Assembly (NCBI GenBank): GCA_037576195.1
Contig: CM075101.1
Location: forward strand, 20,708,001-20,772,000
Source of the DNA: Phytoseiulus persimilis
Lineage: Eukaryota > Arthropoda > Arachnida > Mesostigmata > Phytoseiidae
Length of the DNA stretch: 64,000 nucleotides
Reading direction: 5' to 3'
Part shown: piece by piece, positions 27,701 through 39,700 of the stretch
Position numbering within the stretch: position 1 is the first letter of the stretch
How the letters are laid out: the number at the start of each line of letters is the position of its first letter
Notes under the pieces: model-generated
What the model was told of the DNA's origin: nothing
The model's input: the letters and a program-made list of their open reading frames with translations, nothing else
The model's database searches: none
Translations under genes and position numbers: made by a program

Positions 27701-30700
27701 ATTCGATTGGAACAACGATTCGCCTCCAACCGCCTCAACTCGGGACGAATCGATTCCCGGGGTCTCGTCGTCGATTCCATGAAAGTCTTCCTCGATGGGA
27801 CGCTCGACGCGGAACAATTCACGGAGGAGTACGCCTGAGATCCTGGACGTCTCGGAGCTCTTTGAGCGCTTTACGGTTTGGAGAAAGCACGTGGAGAGAT
27901 CATGGAATGCTTCCCTGGTCAGCGTTCGAGCCTCATGCGGGCTCCGCATGGATTGTTGTCCTGTTTATCGATTCGTTTGGTCGAGCGCTTGTCTGGCCGG
28001 TCGTGCGAGTGTGTCAGACGCTGTGTGTCTGCGAGTATGTTCTTAGGGGAGATCGCCAAAGTAGATCGACTTAAGGGACGAACGGGGTTGGTGCCGTTGC
28101 TTCTCGACTCGGACGACGGGCTTCCTGCAACTACGAGAAGAAGTGGTCGTCGTCGTCGTAGTGGCGGTGGTGCTCGGCGGAGGGGACGAGGAGAACGAAG
28201 GGGTAGCTGGACGGGGATTGGACCAATACTTGATTGTGAACAAAGAGAGAAAATGCTAAGCGAGATAGAAAGTGAGTGGGCGAGCGAGCGAGCGAGGTTT
28301 ACTAGGCTTAATTTGGGGGACTTCGGACCACGGCCACTGTTCGTCTAGGCCGGTCGCTCGCTCGCTCCTTGCTCGCTGTTGGCCGATTTCGCTCCGTTCT
28401 CCCCGGGGATCGGAGGAGCAGAGCCAACTACAGAACAGCATCAGTGGGAAGCGAGCACGAGAGAGAACGCGTCACAACTAGCGACAAAACGACAGAAAGA
28501 ACAAACCGAAGAAGTCGAAGAGGCAGATTGCGACCCGCAATTTCTGCTGGTTCAATCGACCGACCGATCGACGAAGGGCCACCGCTTGATGAGTAGTCGA
28601 TCACGAAGAGGAAAATCGCGGCGACCGCCCTCTTGTGCCCACCCTTCCGAAATTGCAGGTAAACTTCTTCGACGTTGAGTCCCACATATACGCCGATGAT
28701 ACGGCTGCCGACCAGGAGAATTCCGACACGCCCCCGCCGTATCGAATTTCGAGAATTGAATTCTTGCGGACCTACGGCTCGGGCATTTCTCCACTTCGTT
28801 ATCATCGTGGTCGTCGAGGTATCCCCATCGCGCTGATCCCAAAGGATGTGTATTCGACGTCGTGGAATTTCCGAGGGAGATTCGCATTTTTTTTTTTTGA
28901 AGTATTCTCTTGGTTCCACTCTCGTCTTCCCGAGCTGGGCGAGTGTCTTCGCTTCTTTCCTTTCTCCCGCTCTCGGAGATCCCGGATCTAGGTAAGACGG
29001 ACCCTGCGCTGTCGCCATCCATCTAGGCCTATCGCGTCGGCCGGTTGAGACGGCTGAGTCCTGACCGACTGGCCGCTTGGCTGGCGTGGTAGCAAGCGGG
29101 AAAGCGAGCGGGCTGACTACCGGTCAATCTTTGCATCTACGGAGGTGGTTCTCCCGCTTCTCTGCGTGTGCTCCTTCCCCCCCGATCAGGTCCCCCTCGT
29201 CGTCGTCGTCGTCCTCCTCCTCCTCCTCCTTGGCATGCCTCACCCCCATCCCCGCGAGTGTGTGTCGCACCGTTGGTCGCCCGCCTTTGCTTGGTGCCTA
29301 TCTTGCTCACTCCGTGCCGCCGCCGCCGCCGCCATTGGTCTGTCGTTCTCTTTTCGGACGGACAGCGTGTCCAGTGCGAATTCCCCGAGGCCCAACTTAT
29401 CCTGCTCCAAGCGAGCAGCCAGCCAGCCGGCCGCTCAGGACACCGGCCAGGAGAGCAGCGACGACGAGAGTGGTTGCCTGCCTCCTTTTCCGACTTGCTC
29501 CTGACTGCCGGCTCTACCAGCGCTCGACCAGGGTCGCCCGGTTGACTATCGAGTGTTTTTTTCTACGATTTCATCCTTGGCTTCTCTGCTTCGGTTTCCC
29601 CCTGGGGACCGGACGGCCACACACAAGACGTGTTGACCCGTCCGTATCCCTCGGATTGGAGCTCCGAGTGGCTCGATCCGTTGTTTCGTTCGTTCGTCCG
29701 CTCGCCCGTCCGTCTGTGAGTCCTTGAGACAACAAACTTTCTTTTTGCCTATCACCGAGCAAAGCGGTTCGGCTCGAGCGAACTCCGAACGTCCGGTCCG
29801 CGAACCGGGAGCCGTCACGAGTTCCGGAGCGATCCCTGGATCTCGTGATCGAAACGGGAGGTGTTCCGCAGCTCTGGTCGGAGACTTTCGCCAATATGTT
29901 GGAAATCTCTCGAGTGAGCTCTAGTGGCAACGACGACTTTCATAGAGGATCCGGATGCGGGAGAGGCGGCACCGCGTGGTCGTTGTCGACCCAGTGACCG
30001 GGAACCTGACGGCAGGGACCGCGGATCACTGCAGAGGAGGCTGACACGAGGGGATCGGGAGCGCTCCGAGCCTGCTTGCTTTCCGTGAGACTTGTTTTCT
30101 GAGAGATTCAGTGGGGTTATGGAGCGGAAGGATTTCTCGAAAGCCAGCTTGTCGTTCGCCGTTTCCAACCACCTCCGACTTTCCTCGGAGAGCTCGGGCT
30201 CACACGTGTTGAAAACACCGCTGTCGGTCGAGCTCCTGTCCGACGTTGACAGGACGCAACGTACTCGATTGGGGACGGTTCTGCTCCGAAACGCAAAGAA
30301 GGGGCGGCCTCGACACCGGGGGCCGTAACCGGCTCCCGAAGCAGTCGATAGTCCTCGAATACCGAGACTTCGGCTCGGAGTTCTCCCCTGAGCCTGATGT
30401 TGAAGAGCAGCGGCGTGTAGCGCCTCCAGCGTGGCGCCATGACGAATCAGGCGACTGGAATCCTGCCGAAGAGAAGAACACTTGAAACAGATAGCGCGGA
30501 CTGGAGCATAGGAAGGAAGTATGGCTTGTTAGCTGCTATCCGCCAACGTTGCACCGGTCGACTTTTTCTGCTATCGGACCGTAAAGCCCCCGGCCGTGGC
30601 TCGCTTCGTGCAGCGTCGTGTTGGCGCTGGTCGAGCTCGCGGTCGTTCCAGTGGTTTTCCCAGTCAACGGCAACGTGTTCTTCGGGGCTGCGCGGCTGGA

Positions 30701-33700
30701 GCGCCAAGGGCGGATCACGTTGTCCTCGGCCGGCTGAGGGAGGAGGTGTAAATAATGAAGAGAAGGCGCATGCTAACACAACAGCAAAACCAGAGACGAG
30801 AAGGAGACAGACGAGAATCCCACGGCCACTCAGCGAGCGAGATAGCGAGCGGGTGAACGGCTCAGAAACGCCCACAGCAGACTTCACTCGTCGTGAGGTG
30901 GTTAATTAGACGAAAACAACGAACGCCACGACAACCTCACCACCAACAACAACTGAAACAGCAATCAGGTGGATGGAACGTTCGAAAAGCACAAAGAGTT
31001 CACCCTGTCCGGAGCGGACAGGCAATCGAAGCGGTCTTCTCTGTCATCAGGCTCCAAGAAGTTAGAGTTCGGCCCGAACCTGAAAAGCGTTGTCGGTAGC
31101 ATCTGGGAGAAGCGTGTTTTGTCTTTCGAACTCTTGTCCTCACATTTGTTGTCGGCGAGGCTCGCGCCGCGGCTTGTGGTGTTGTTGTGGTGACCTTGGA
31201 ACGCGCTTTGCGTCTGTCTTACGGTTCAATTGCGCTCGTTCGATCTGAGCCGCATCTGAATTCGTGGCTAGTTTTTGCATATGGACAGAGGGTATTGGCC
31301 AGGCGTCCATAAGAGGATTATTCAACACAAATGCATGCTCCTCTTTCTTCAGTTTCTCTTCACTCAAAGCTGCTCATGAGCTTGAAAGGGGAGTAGATTG
31401 GGCACTCTAAAACACGACCGAGCGAGCTCGCGCACGAGAGTGGGAACCTCACAACAAGATCCGAAAAAACGATGCAACAAGAAGGGTGTTACTACTGCAC
31501 GGTGGGCTCGCTGCGATCCGAGCCACATCGCAAACTCTCGATCGCGTCAACAGGCCTCTTTTTTCGACCCATAAACTTCTTCCACGAGTTCTGAAATGAA
31601 AGCTTCTCGTTTACAGGTGAGTGTCCTTCATTCCGCTTACGGAACAACCCTAAGGCTTCGGTGAGTGCTCTTGACCCCAGTGGAAAGAGTTCAACAGCGA
31701 TCTGCAATCTCGGCGCACGGTCTCGTTAGTGCCGTCGCCTCTACTGTCGTCGTTGTCGCCATCATCGTGCTGAAGATCAAGATCAAATCCATTATAAGTT
31801 GTTAATCTCTGTCTTCTCTTCCTGCTTTTTCCGTCCATTCTATCGTTAATTACCCAGTGGACCTGTCCTCCAGCCTGCCAGCGACCCAGTCAGGCAGGCA
31901 GGCCGGCCGCCGAACGGGGCCTTGATGGGAGCAGAGGAGGAGAAAAAAAAAAACGAACGAAAGCTGGCTCGCTGTTTTTAAGCCATCTCTCACTTCTTGC
32001 TCGACCGACCGCCCGCCCGACTAGCTAGCTAGCTGTTCTCTTTTTGCCCTCGTTGAAGCACGCAGGGCCGGCTAGCAGTAAAAAAACGCGTTTTCTGCTT
32101 CGTCGGGTGGATTTTTTCGGCGAGCCAGTGTTTTCCTCTCCACCTCATGGTGAGCATGCTGGCCAGCCGTGCAGCTAACCGGCTCGCGTCGTCCGGTCTC
32201 GCAGGACACCCCGTACGAGAATCGAGAGCGGGCGACGACGACGACGACGCAGGTCGGCGTCTCTTGCACGGGCGGAGCGGAGATAACGGCGTTTTAATTA
32301 GGGTGAGCAGGGTCGCCGGCTGATATTGGTCAGCGTCGGCGGTGATGTCGCATCGCAAGCCAAAAAGAGCAGCCGCTCCTCTCGATCATTCCTTGTTGGG
32401 CGTCACGCTCACCCCCGACGTCGGATACCCTTCGGCCTCGCTCCCACGCAGGCGGGCACGCACTCACAAAAACACTTAAGCCTCCTTGCAGCGAGTGCCG
32501 CACCTCAGAAGCCCGGCGTCCCGCAGTTCAGTTTGGCCCCGTCCAAACACCTCCGTGAGGTGTATAAGCGAGCCAAGGAGATCAATTAGTAAAAATGTCT
32601 CTTTCCGACCGGCCGGCCCGCCTGCGTGCCTGCCCGCCCGACAGAGCATGGCGGCGGCAGCATTCGCCGGCTTCTTTCTTCTCCAACAGGGTCGCCGTCG
32701 ACGACATCGCCGTCCTGGCAGCTTGGCGGGCGAGCTGGTGTCAGCCTGGCCGAGAACGGCCAACGGGAACGACGCTGGAGCAATTTTTGTACAATTTTTC
32801 CCTCGTACTACGTGACGAATGCTTCCTAATGGAAAGCCGATACGGCCAGTGTCGTACGGAGTTCCTCCTTTCTCACCCTTCACTGTGCGCCGCCGGGTTC
32901 ATGTTCGGAGCGAGTTGTTCACTCGAGGTAGGACCGGCTCCCCATCGATTCCGGTAGCTCCCGTAATACTGGAAACGTGGAACCCGGAGCACATCCGAAC
33001 CATTGTTGCTCGAAGCTTCACGTGTTGCTCGACACCCATCTTCTGCACGTTACGTGAGAGCGCACCATATCACTGCTCCACCATTTCGTCCAACTGTCCT
33101 CCGTTGAGAAGAGTCGAAAATCAGGATTTCAAGCTGTACTCAGCGAACGGATGTGTGTGGATTGCGCTCGAGTCACGATTTGACAGCATCTTCTGATGTT
33201 GCCGTTTCCAGAGAGTATCGTTCGGGCACACGATCCAATGTCGACCCACTGCGCCGTCGGAGATTCTTCCCACAATTGCCAAGCGTTCTCCGGGTTCGAC
33301 CGACTCGATGCTTCTGAATTCGGCCTTGACACATAGACCTGAACACAGACAACTATGAGCATTAGTTCAGAAGCGAGGAACACAGTGAGTTGTGACGAGT
33401 GGGCACGGGGCGAGAGGGGATGAGGAACGCAGGGGGCGAGGGAGGGGCAAGGGCAAGCCCGACGGGCAGCTGAGGCCATTTCTCGCGGAAAGCAAGCCGA
33501 GTGATTTTTATGCTGCGCACTCTCTGCTTGGGCGGCTCAAAGGGCCAGCCACCCGACTAGCCCTGCAGCTGCGAAGTCGATCTGCTGCCACTACATAAAA
33601 ACCTCCTACGGAAAATTAATAGAGTGAACGACCGACCGAACGGGAGACTGAGAGACTGACCAAGGAAGAGGAAGGAAGCAAAGAGGAAGGCACTTTTTTC

Positions 33701-36700
33701 TTCTCCGCACCTCCTCCTGCTCTCGATTCGTGGTGCGAACACAGTTGTCGGACGATTCTCAACGGACGACGAACAACCACCGAGCGATGGGGGCAAGTCT
33801 TCCGCTTTGGGGAATGCAGACGGAAACTCCTGAACGGAATCTGGATTTTTGGCTCCAGCAACCCAGATCTGTGGAAAATCGAGGCGAGGGTGGCCGTGTT
33901 CTGACGGGCGTTCTCCGAGTTTTCCCTTCTCCTGCATGGAGCTTGCAGAAGTGATCGAAAGCTCCTTTCGATGATGTGGGAGCAGGGTTTTTGGGATCTT
34001 CCTTGCGAACAAACGGGAGGAGCCGCATTCGCCATGCGAAATGATTCCCGGTGGCTCCGCTGTTCGGGTATCGGAAAATTTTGAGACAGAGATGCGTAAA
34101 ACGTGCGGATGGATGGACAGCACTCGGATTGAATGGCCGGCTGAGTGATAATGAATGGATGGACGCACAAAAGCTCTTCTTCTCCATTCGGAAATCACAA
34201 ACTTTCTTTAATGAGTGTCCGGAGGAAGGACATCTCGACCCTGCGGTGGCGGCGGGCGCGGCGGCGGTGTCATTAGAGCGTGGAACAGACGGCTGTTGGG
34301 TCGAGTTCGCGAGGCAAGGCGTCGAGAAAGCTTAAACAGCCTCCGACCCCCTCCGTCCGTGCCCTTCTCGACTGCCCCGTGTATCTGTTGTTTTTGCTTC
34401 CGCCGCCGCCCCCTCCTCCTTTCTGAAACCATCCCGCTCGGTGCCGTAGCCTGGTAGAGCCTGAACGCCTTGGGGAGCGAGCCAAGAGATGAGCGATGGT
34501 GGTAATGGTGTCACCACAAAGGCAGCAAAGACGACGACGACGGGCGGGCGGGCGGACCGACCGCGTCGGCAGCGGCGACGGTGGCATATTGTTTTTAAGG
34601 GAATTGTTGCCAAAGTGAACAAGAAACACTAATGAAACGTCGACGCTCACGCTAAAATACCGAGAGTAGGGGAAAGCTTGCAAGCCCATACCTTCTGCTC
34701 CCGTGGCGAACGATGAACATTGAGCGAGCGATGGAAGTAACAGAAATGAATCTAGGAACAAAAGCTACAACAAATACATGACAACATTACCACTCCCAAA
34801 TGAAGACTCTAAGCCAGTCGAGTCGGACAGATGAACAACTCATCGGGCGACCGCCCCGAGTCATACCACTCCATTTGCTTCGGAACTGCTTCAGTCGCGG
34901 GAAAAAGTCGATGTCCATGAAGGATTCAGGCGCGGCACACAAGTTCAACAGCGGCTTTGTGACGTAGGGTCGGAGGCGAACGTTTTAAGCAAGAGATTCC
35001 TGAAATGACGTGCGCCCGGGAGGGACCTTGTTTGGTAGTTCAGGAGCTGTCATCGCGCTGTATCGAGAAGACACATCGAGCTCCAGGCGAACTCCGCAAC
35101 GAACACCTTTTCGCGCTCTGATTTTTTAGTTTCCCCAACACGGAACTCTGCTTTCCCGATATTTACCGTTCGCAGAAGCTCTGTCGTCTACGAAGTGATG
35201 TAGTATAATGCTTTTGTCGACTAACGCTGGAGGCAACCTGCTGTGGGTCGCTGGAGGCCTAATGGGCAAAAAATAGCGGCGATCTCCACCCCTGGTGCTG
35301 TGGCGGCGGCTGCTTGAGGAGTTCGACCTCGTGTCTTGGACTCCTCGACGAGACCAAGTGAGAAGATATAGGAACAAGCCTCCTTCGCAGCATCGCCTGC
35401 TGTTGGCGGTGGCTTTGTCTTCTTTTCCGTCTTCCTCCCACTACAAAAATGTATTAAATGCTCGTTTTGACTTAATGGTTGAAAGCGGTCCCACTCTCAA
35501 GACGGCGGGAGCAGGCGGGAGCGCGGTCGGGGTCAAAGTAGTCGTCGTCGTCCTCATCCGGCTCATTCCGACCCGAACTCATGTTGTCAACAACGCTTCA
35601 TTTGAATACCGCGCTGCAACACGCTAGCTCATCGAGATTGAAAGAGAGGGGACTCGCGGAGCACACGCGCTTGCGGTGACTTTTTTCTCTCACAGAGAAC
35701 CGAAATCCGGCTCGGCGGTCGCATTTCATTGGAATGGAAGTCAGTGATCCCGAATCGGTCTTATTGGATAAGAGTTCTCGCAAAGCGCCGTCGTAGATTG
35801 GTGCTTCATCGATGGAGAGGCCGGGCTCGCAGATTGGAAAAGTTTCCACCTCGGATCCCTCTGTGCCCCGAACGTTCTCGTCGACTCGATTAATTCACCT
35901 CCTCAGACGACCAACGGTGAGCGGTCGCGGAAGCGGAGTGCATTTCCATTCGGTTTCGCTCTTCGTATGGTAATCGCTCTTGTTAACAGGTGACCAACCG
36001 GACCTCCGAGCAAGCGCTTAAACATCATCCGCTGTAAGCACCTGGAGACGTTCGCGATAATTGTTCGACGAACGACGAACTCCCACGAAAGCTGTTTGAG
36101 TTTGTCTGGGATCTGACTGTGCCTGTGGAAATCGGAGCAAAACGAGCGCTGGCTTGGGATGTCCAAGGTTTGCACTGTAGAAGCAAACAAATAACTCGCT
36201 CCGAAATGCGGACTCCATCGAGCTGTTTGCGACTCGCCGGCCGGAGCATGCTGCCCGGTCGCTTCGGGAGGGGAGCTTGGACATAGGGGGGGGGGGGGGG
36301 GGAGAGCTCGGGATAGAAGAGAAGAAGAAGCAGACAGGGGTGATGGATTCAAAGGATGAATCAGGAGTTGGCTCGCTAGCTCGCTCGCCCGTCGGGGTGG
36401 TTGATGCCGCCGTTTCTCAGGTAGAAGGATGTGTCACCGGGTGGACGCTGTCCACCACCGACTGGTCGGTCTGTGGGTCCGCCGGTCGCTTGGTCAGGGT
36501 GGGAGGTCCGCGGAAGCCGAGGGACGCCGAGTCTACTTAATCCTGTGTGTGCTTCGCATTCCGCCGCCGAGAGTCTCTTTTCACTCGCACCACTTTTCCG
36601 GCGCCTACAACTCGACCATCGAGCCGAAGACCCGGCTGCGCGTTGTTTTTGGCTTCGATCGCTGGCCGGAACGAGATTCCGAAACAGCTTCGGCTCTCCG

Positions 36701-39700
36701 CCTAGATGAGAGGACGTTTAGCAGCGACACCGTTCCGAGGAAAGAGCCTCACTTTAGTTCGAAAAGCATTTGCTCTCTCTCTCTCTCTCGGCGATGTGCA
36801 AGTCATGCTTTCCTTCGGTGACTCAATCATCCGAATTGTGATGTTTTCGAATTTCAGCAGGCAATCAAGTCGACGGCCGTCTGTCCGTCTGCCCGGCTGC
36901 TCTTGCGATTGTCATCGGAAGGCTTGGTCGTGAAAGAAGATACATACTCACCGGCTCTCTCCCTGTGTTCGCATGAGCGACGCCGAAGATGCGGGAAGGA
37001 GTGTGAAAAACAACAAGAAACACAGACCGTGACTCAACTCGAAAAAAAGAGGCGGTTCCCCACCCACTAGCCCGACTACCCCGAGGAAAAGGGGAGACCC
37101 ACCTCTAGCACCGCCAAGAAGAACGAGTTCACAACAAACAAAAAACATAAACACAAAAAATAGGACGGGGACGAGCCGAACGAACGGACTGACTGGAAGG
37201 GGTGGAGACAGAAAGCTTCGCTCGCTCGCCTGCCCGTCCGCCCGCCTGCCTGTCCGCTCGCTCGCACTTGGTGCTTTGCGAAACTTGCGCGTTGTCTTAC
37301 TTGCTGCCCAATGCATTCCTGACAGCGACATTTCTCCGCTCTGTAATCACAGGTTGCGGCACCGAAGGCTTTTCTCCCGATCTCGCGAACTGGGAGAGGC
37401 TCACAAAGGGTTCAAAGCGTCTCCTTGAGGCATCAACGTGTTCTTGACTGCGCGCGCGCTGGTTGTCTCAAAACTCGCTCCCTCCCGACTCGGGGTTTTT
37501 CGTCACGGCCGCTCTAACCCTCAGCACACCGCGGGATCGTCGAGGCTGTCGTGACCGACTTCCACTCCGGCACCGACGGGAGAGGAAAAACGGACGACAT
37601 GGATGCGGGGCTTGAATGACGTTTCTTTACAGGTCGTAGACACTGGTCCGCCCCATTAGCTGCGGCCCATCCTCACGGAGTGACAAAAGCCCCTCGGAAG
37701 CCAAGGCCGTGTCTCGACTCCTGTGCGCCTCGAAGCAGCGAGATACACCGATGTCGACCGCTGGGCCGAACGGGAGAGCCTTTTAGCCCAAAGTGGATAT
37801 TCCTCGAAGAAGGCGGCTGAGTCGAAAGCGGGAGAGAAGGGAACAACGTTGCGAGAATATTTGGGGATAGACTCGGTGGCATTGCGGAACATATCACCCG
37901 ATGAAGCCCAGGCGGTGTTCTCGAGGCAGGAGGAGTTGTGAAAGCTGTTCTGTGGAGAAGCACAACAGTTGCTGAATTCCACGGCTTCGAGCTGTTAACT
38001 GACTTGAAAACGCAGACGTTGTCCCCATTGACGCGTCGTTCACGGCTTAGTCCCCTCTCTTCAAGCTCAGAATGAGTTTCAGAGATGGCAGCAGCCGTCT
38101 CGTTTTGCTGTTGGAGCTGATCTTTCTTTCAGCCTCTCTTCGAGTTTTTTCCGTCTCTTCCCTCAGCGAGGATTAGAGATGCGGAGAGATCGACTGTTTC
38201 GTGTGCCTTCGCAGTCGGTGCCTTGTTTGGACTTATTGGCTTTCGGCCGGAAACTTGACTCACAGATTAGGTCGTCGCCTGGATTAAGTTGGTGGCACTC
38301 AGCATACTTGAAGTAGCAGCAACGTGTAGAAGAATGCAGCCGAGTAAGGCAAGCTGGTCTGGCTGTGTAACGCTCCGGCCGGACGACATGGGAGCCGGCT
38401 TTCGGGGGCGGTTGTGTATTTGTGCCAAACTAAAGTAAGGAAAGAACGAGCTTTAAGTAAGTTCCCTCTATTTTTTCTCTGTTCCTTGCTCGCTCGCCGG
38501 CTCGTCCAGTTGTTGCCAGGGCGGCGGGCGCTGCAACACAAAAACAACTCTAAGAATCGCCTTACGTCCACCGTCGACTGTGACGCTTCGTTATTTCCTA
38601 ATCGAGTTCCAAATCCTCTCCCTTGAAAAAACCTTGGCTTAGGCTGCTGCAACGCTCGCGCTAGTCGTGAAAGTAGTGATATGAAGCGGTACCATGGGCA
38701 GCAACGGATGTAGAAACGACGCGGAAGGTCCGTGAGTACGTCGTCGTCGTCAAGAGCCCGAGTCGAACCAGTTTCGGCGGTTTGCCGGTAACTTCCCATG
38801 TCGTAGCAACCGAAAGCTCCAACGTGCGAAGTTGGAATCCTTAAGCAGTACGTTGCGCCCAGAAAAGGGGAAACCGGGCGATCGCGCGAACAGACAGAAG
38901 GAGGAGGAGAAGGCGGCCGGAACTGCAAGCCCGGAGGAGCAAACGAGGGAGAGGAGCCGCGGCGGGATCAAGGGGATACTCGCTCAGTACTCCTCGAGTA
39001 GGGCTAAGCCCAATCTGTTCTCTGGTGTCCGCCTTCGTCGTGTCCGAGGTTGTTGTTGTCAGTCTTTTCCAACCGGGAAGTCGGTGTCATCCATGAGAGG
39101 TGAGCGAGCTGACTGACAGACTGGCTTGCTGACCAGCCATCTGAGTGACTGATTAGTTCGGAGCCCGTCGCTGCTCAGTCACTGTATGTCGGGCAGGCTA
39201 GAGAGCGCCCGGACGGTCGGTATGCCCGTCCGTCTATCTGTCGGTCTTCGTTTGCGTCTGCGGCTTCGCCTAAGTCGGTGCTCGCTGATGAGCTGTTGGA
39301 TGGCTACTACTGGATGCCTTACTGCGAGCCTGCTCGCGGAGTCCGCCCCCAGAGCATCACTGGCAAATTGCCCTACTACCAGCGCCCTTACCATCACCAC
39401 TAGCGGTGCCGGTGGTTCGTCCACGTCGTCGTCGTCGTCGCCGTTGGTGACAGAGTCGTCGTTCTCTCTTCCGTTTTCTCGTCTGCCGGTAGCCTCGTTC
39501 GAAGATTTCATCTGCGATGCCATCTCGAACCGAGACCCAGCCATCGCAACAACATCTCGGATTCGAGTGTACCGTAATGGTTAGTGCGAGATTCGCGGGT
39601 CTTGGAGCCGGCCTGACCGTCGCGAAGGAGACATCGGAAGATGTCGAGATGATCTTGTCGGTCAAAATCTCAGATCTCCGATGGATCTAAGTGGTCTGTG

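Larger units (their letters stand above)
25401..30900. other. intron 1 segment: dense GC-rich islands
   Basis: This is the densest part of the intron for simple-sequence islands. It contains GTC runs at 26086-26105 and 29199-29217, a CTC run at 29217-29231, a GCC run at 29319-29336, a GAGA run at 26964-26980 and CGAG/CTCG tracts at 28271-28297, 28348-28380 and 29684-29717. Open frames are numerous on both strands but overlap one another and show no domain. Confidence 0.4.
30901..37300. other. intron 1 segment: islands with several homeodomain-type cores
   Basis: TTAATTAG (30902-30909), TTAATTAC (31846-31853), TTAATTAG (32294-32301), CAATTAG (32583-32589), AATTAAT (33614-33620) and ATTAATTC (35890-35897) occur over 5 kb. 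Most lie next to tetranucleotide tracts (31871-31916, 32000-32034, 32605-32641). A 17-base G run is at 36286-36302 and a CT run at 36773-36789. The pattern resembles clustered enhancer sequence. No exon is supported. Confidence 0.4.
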
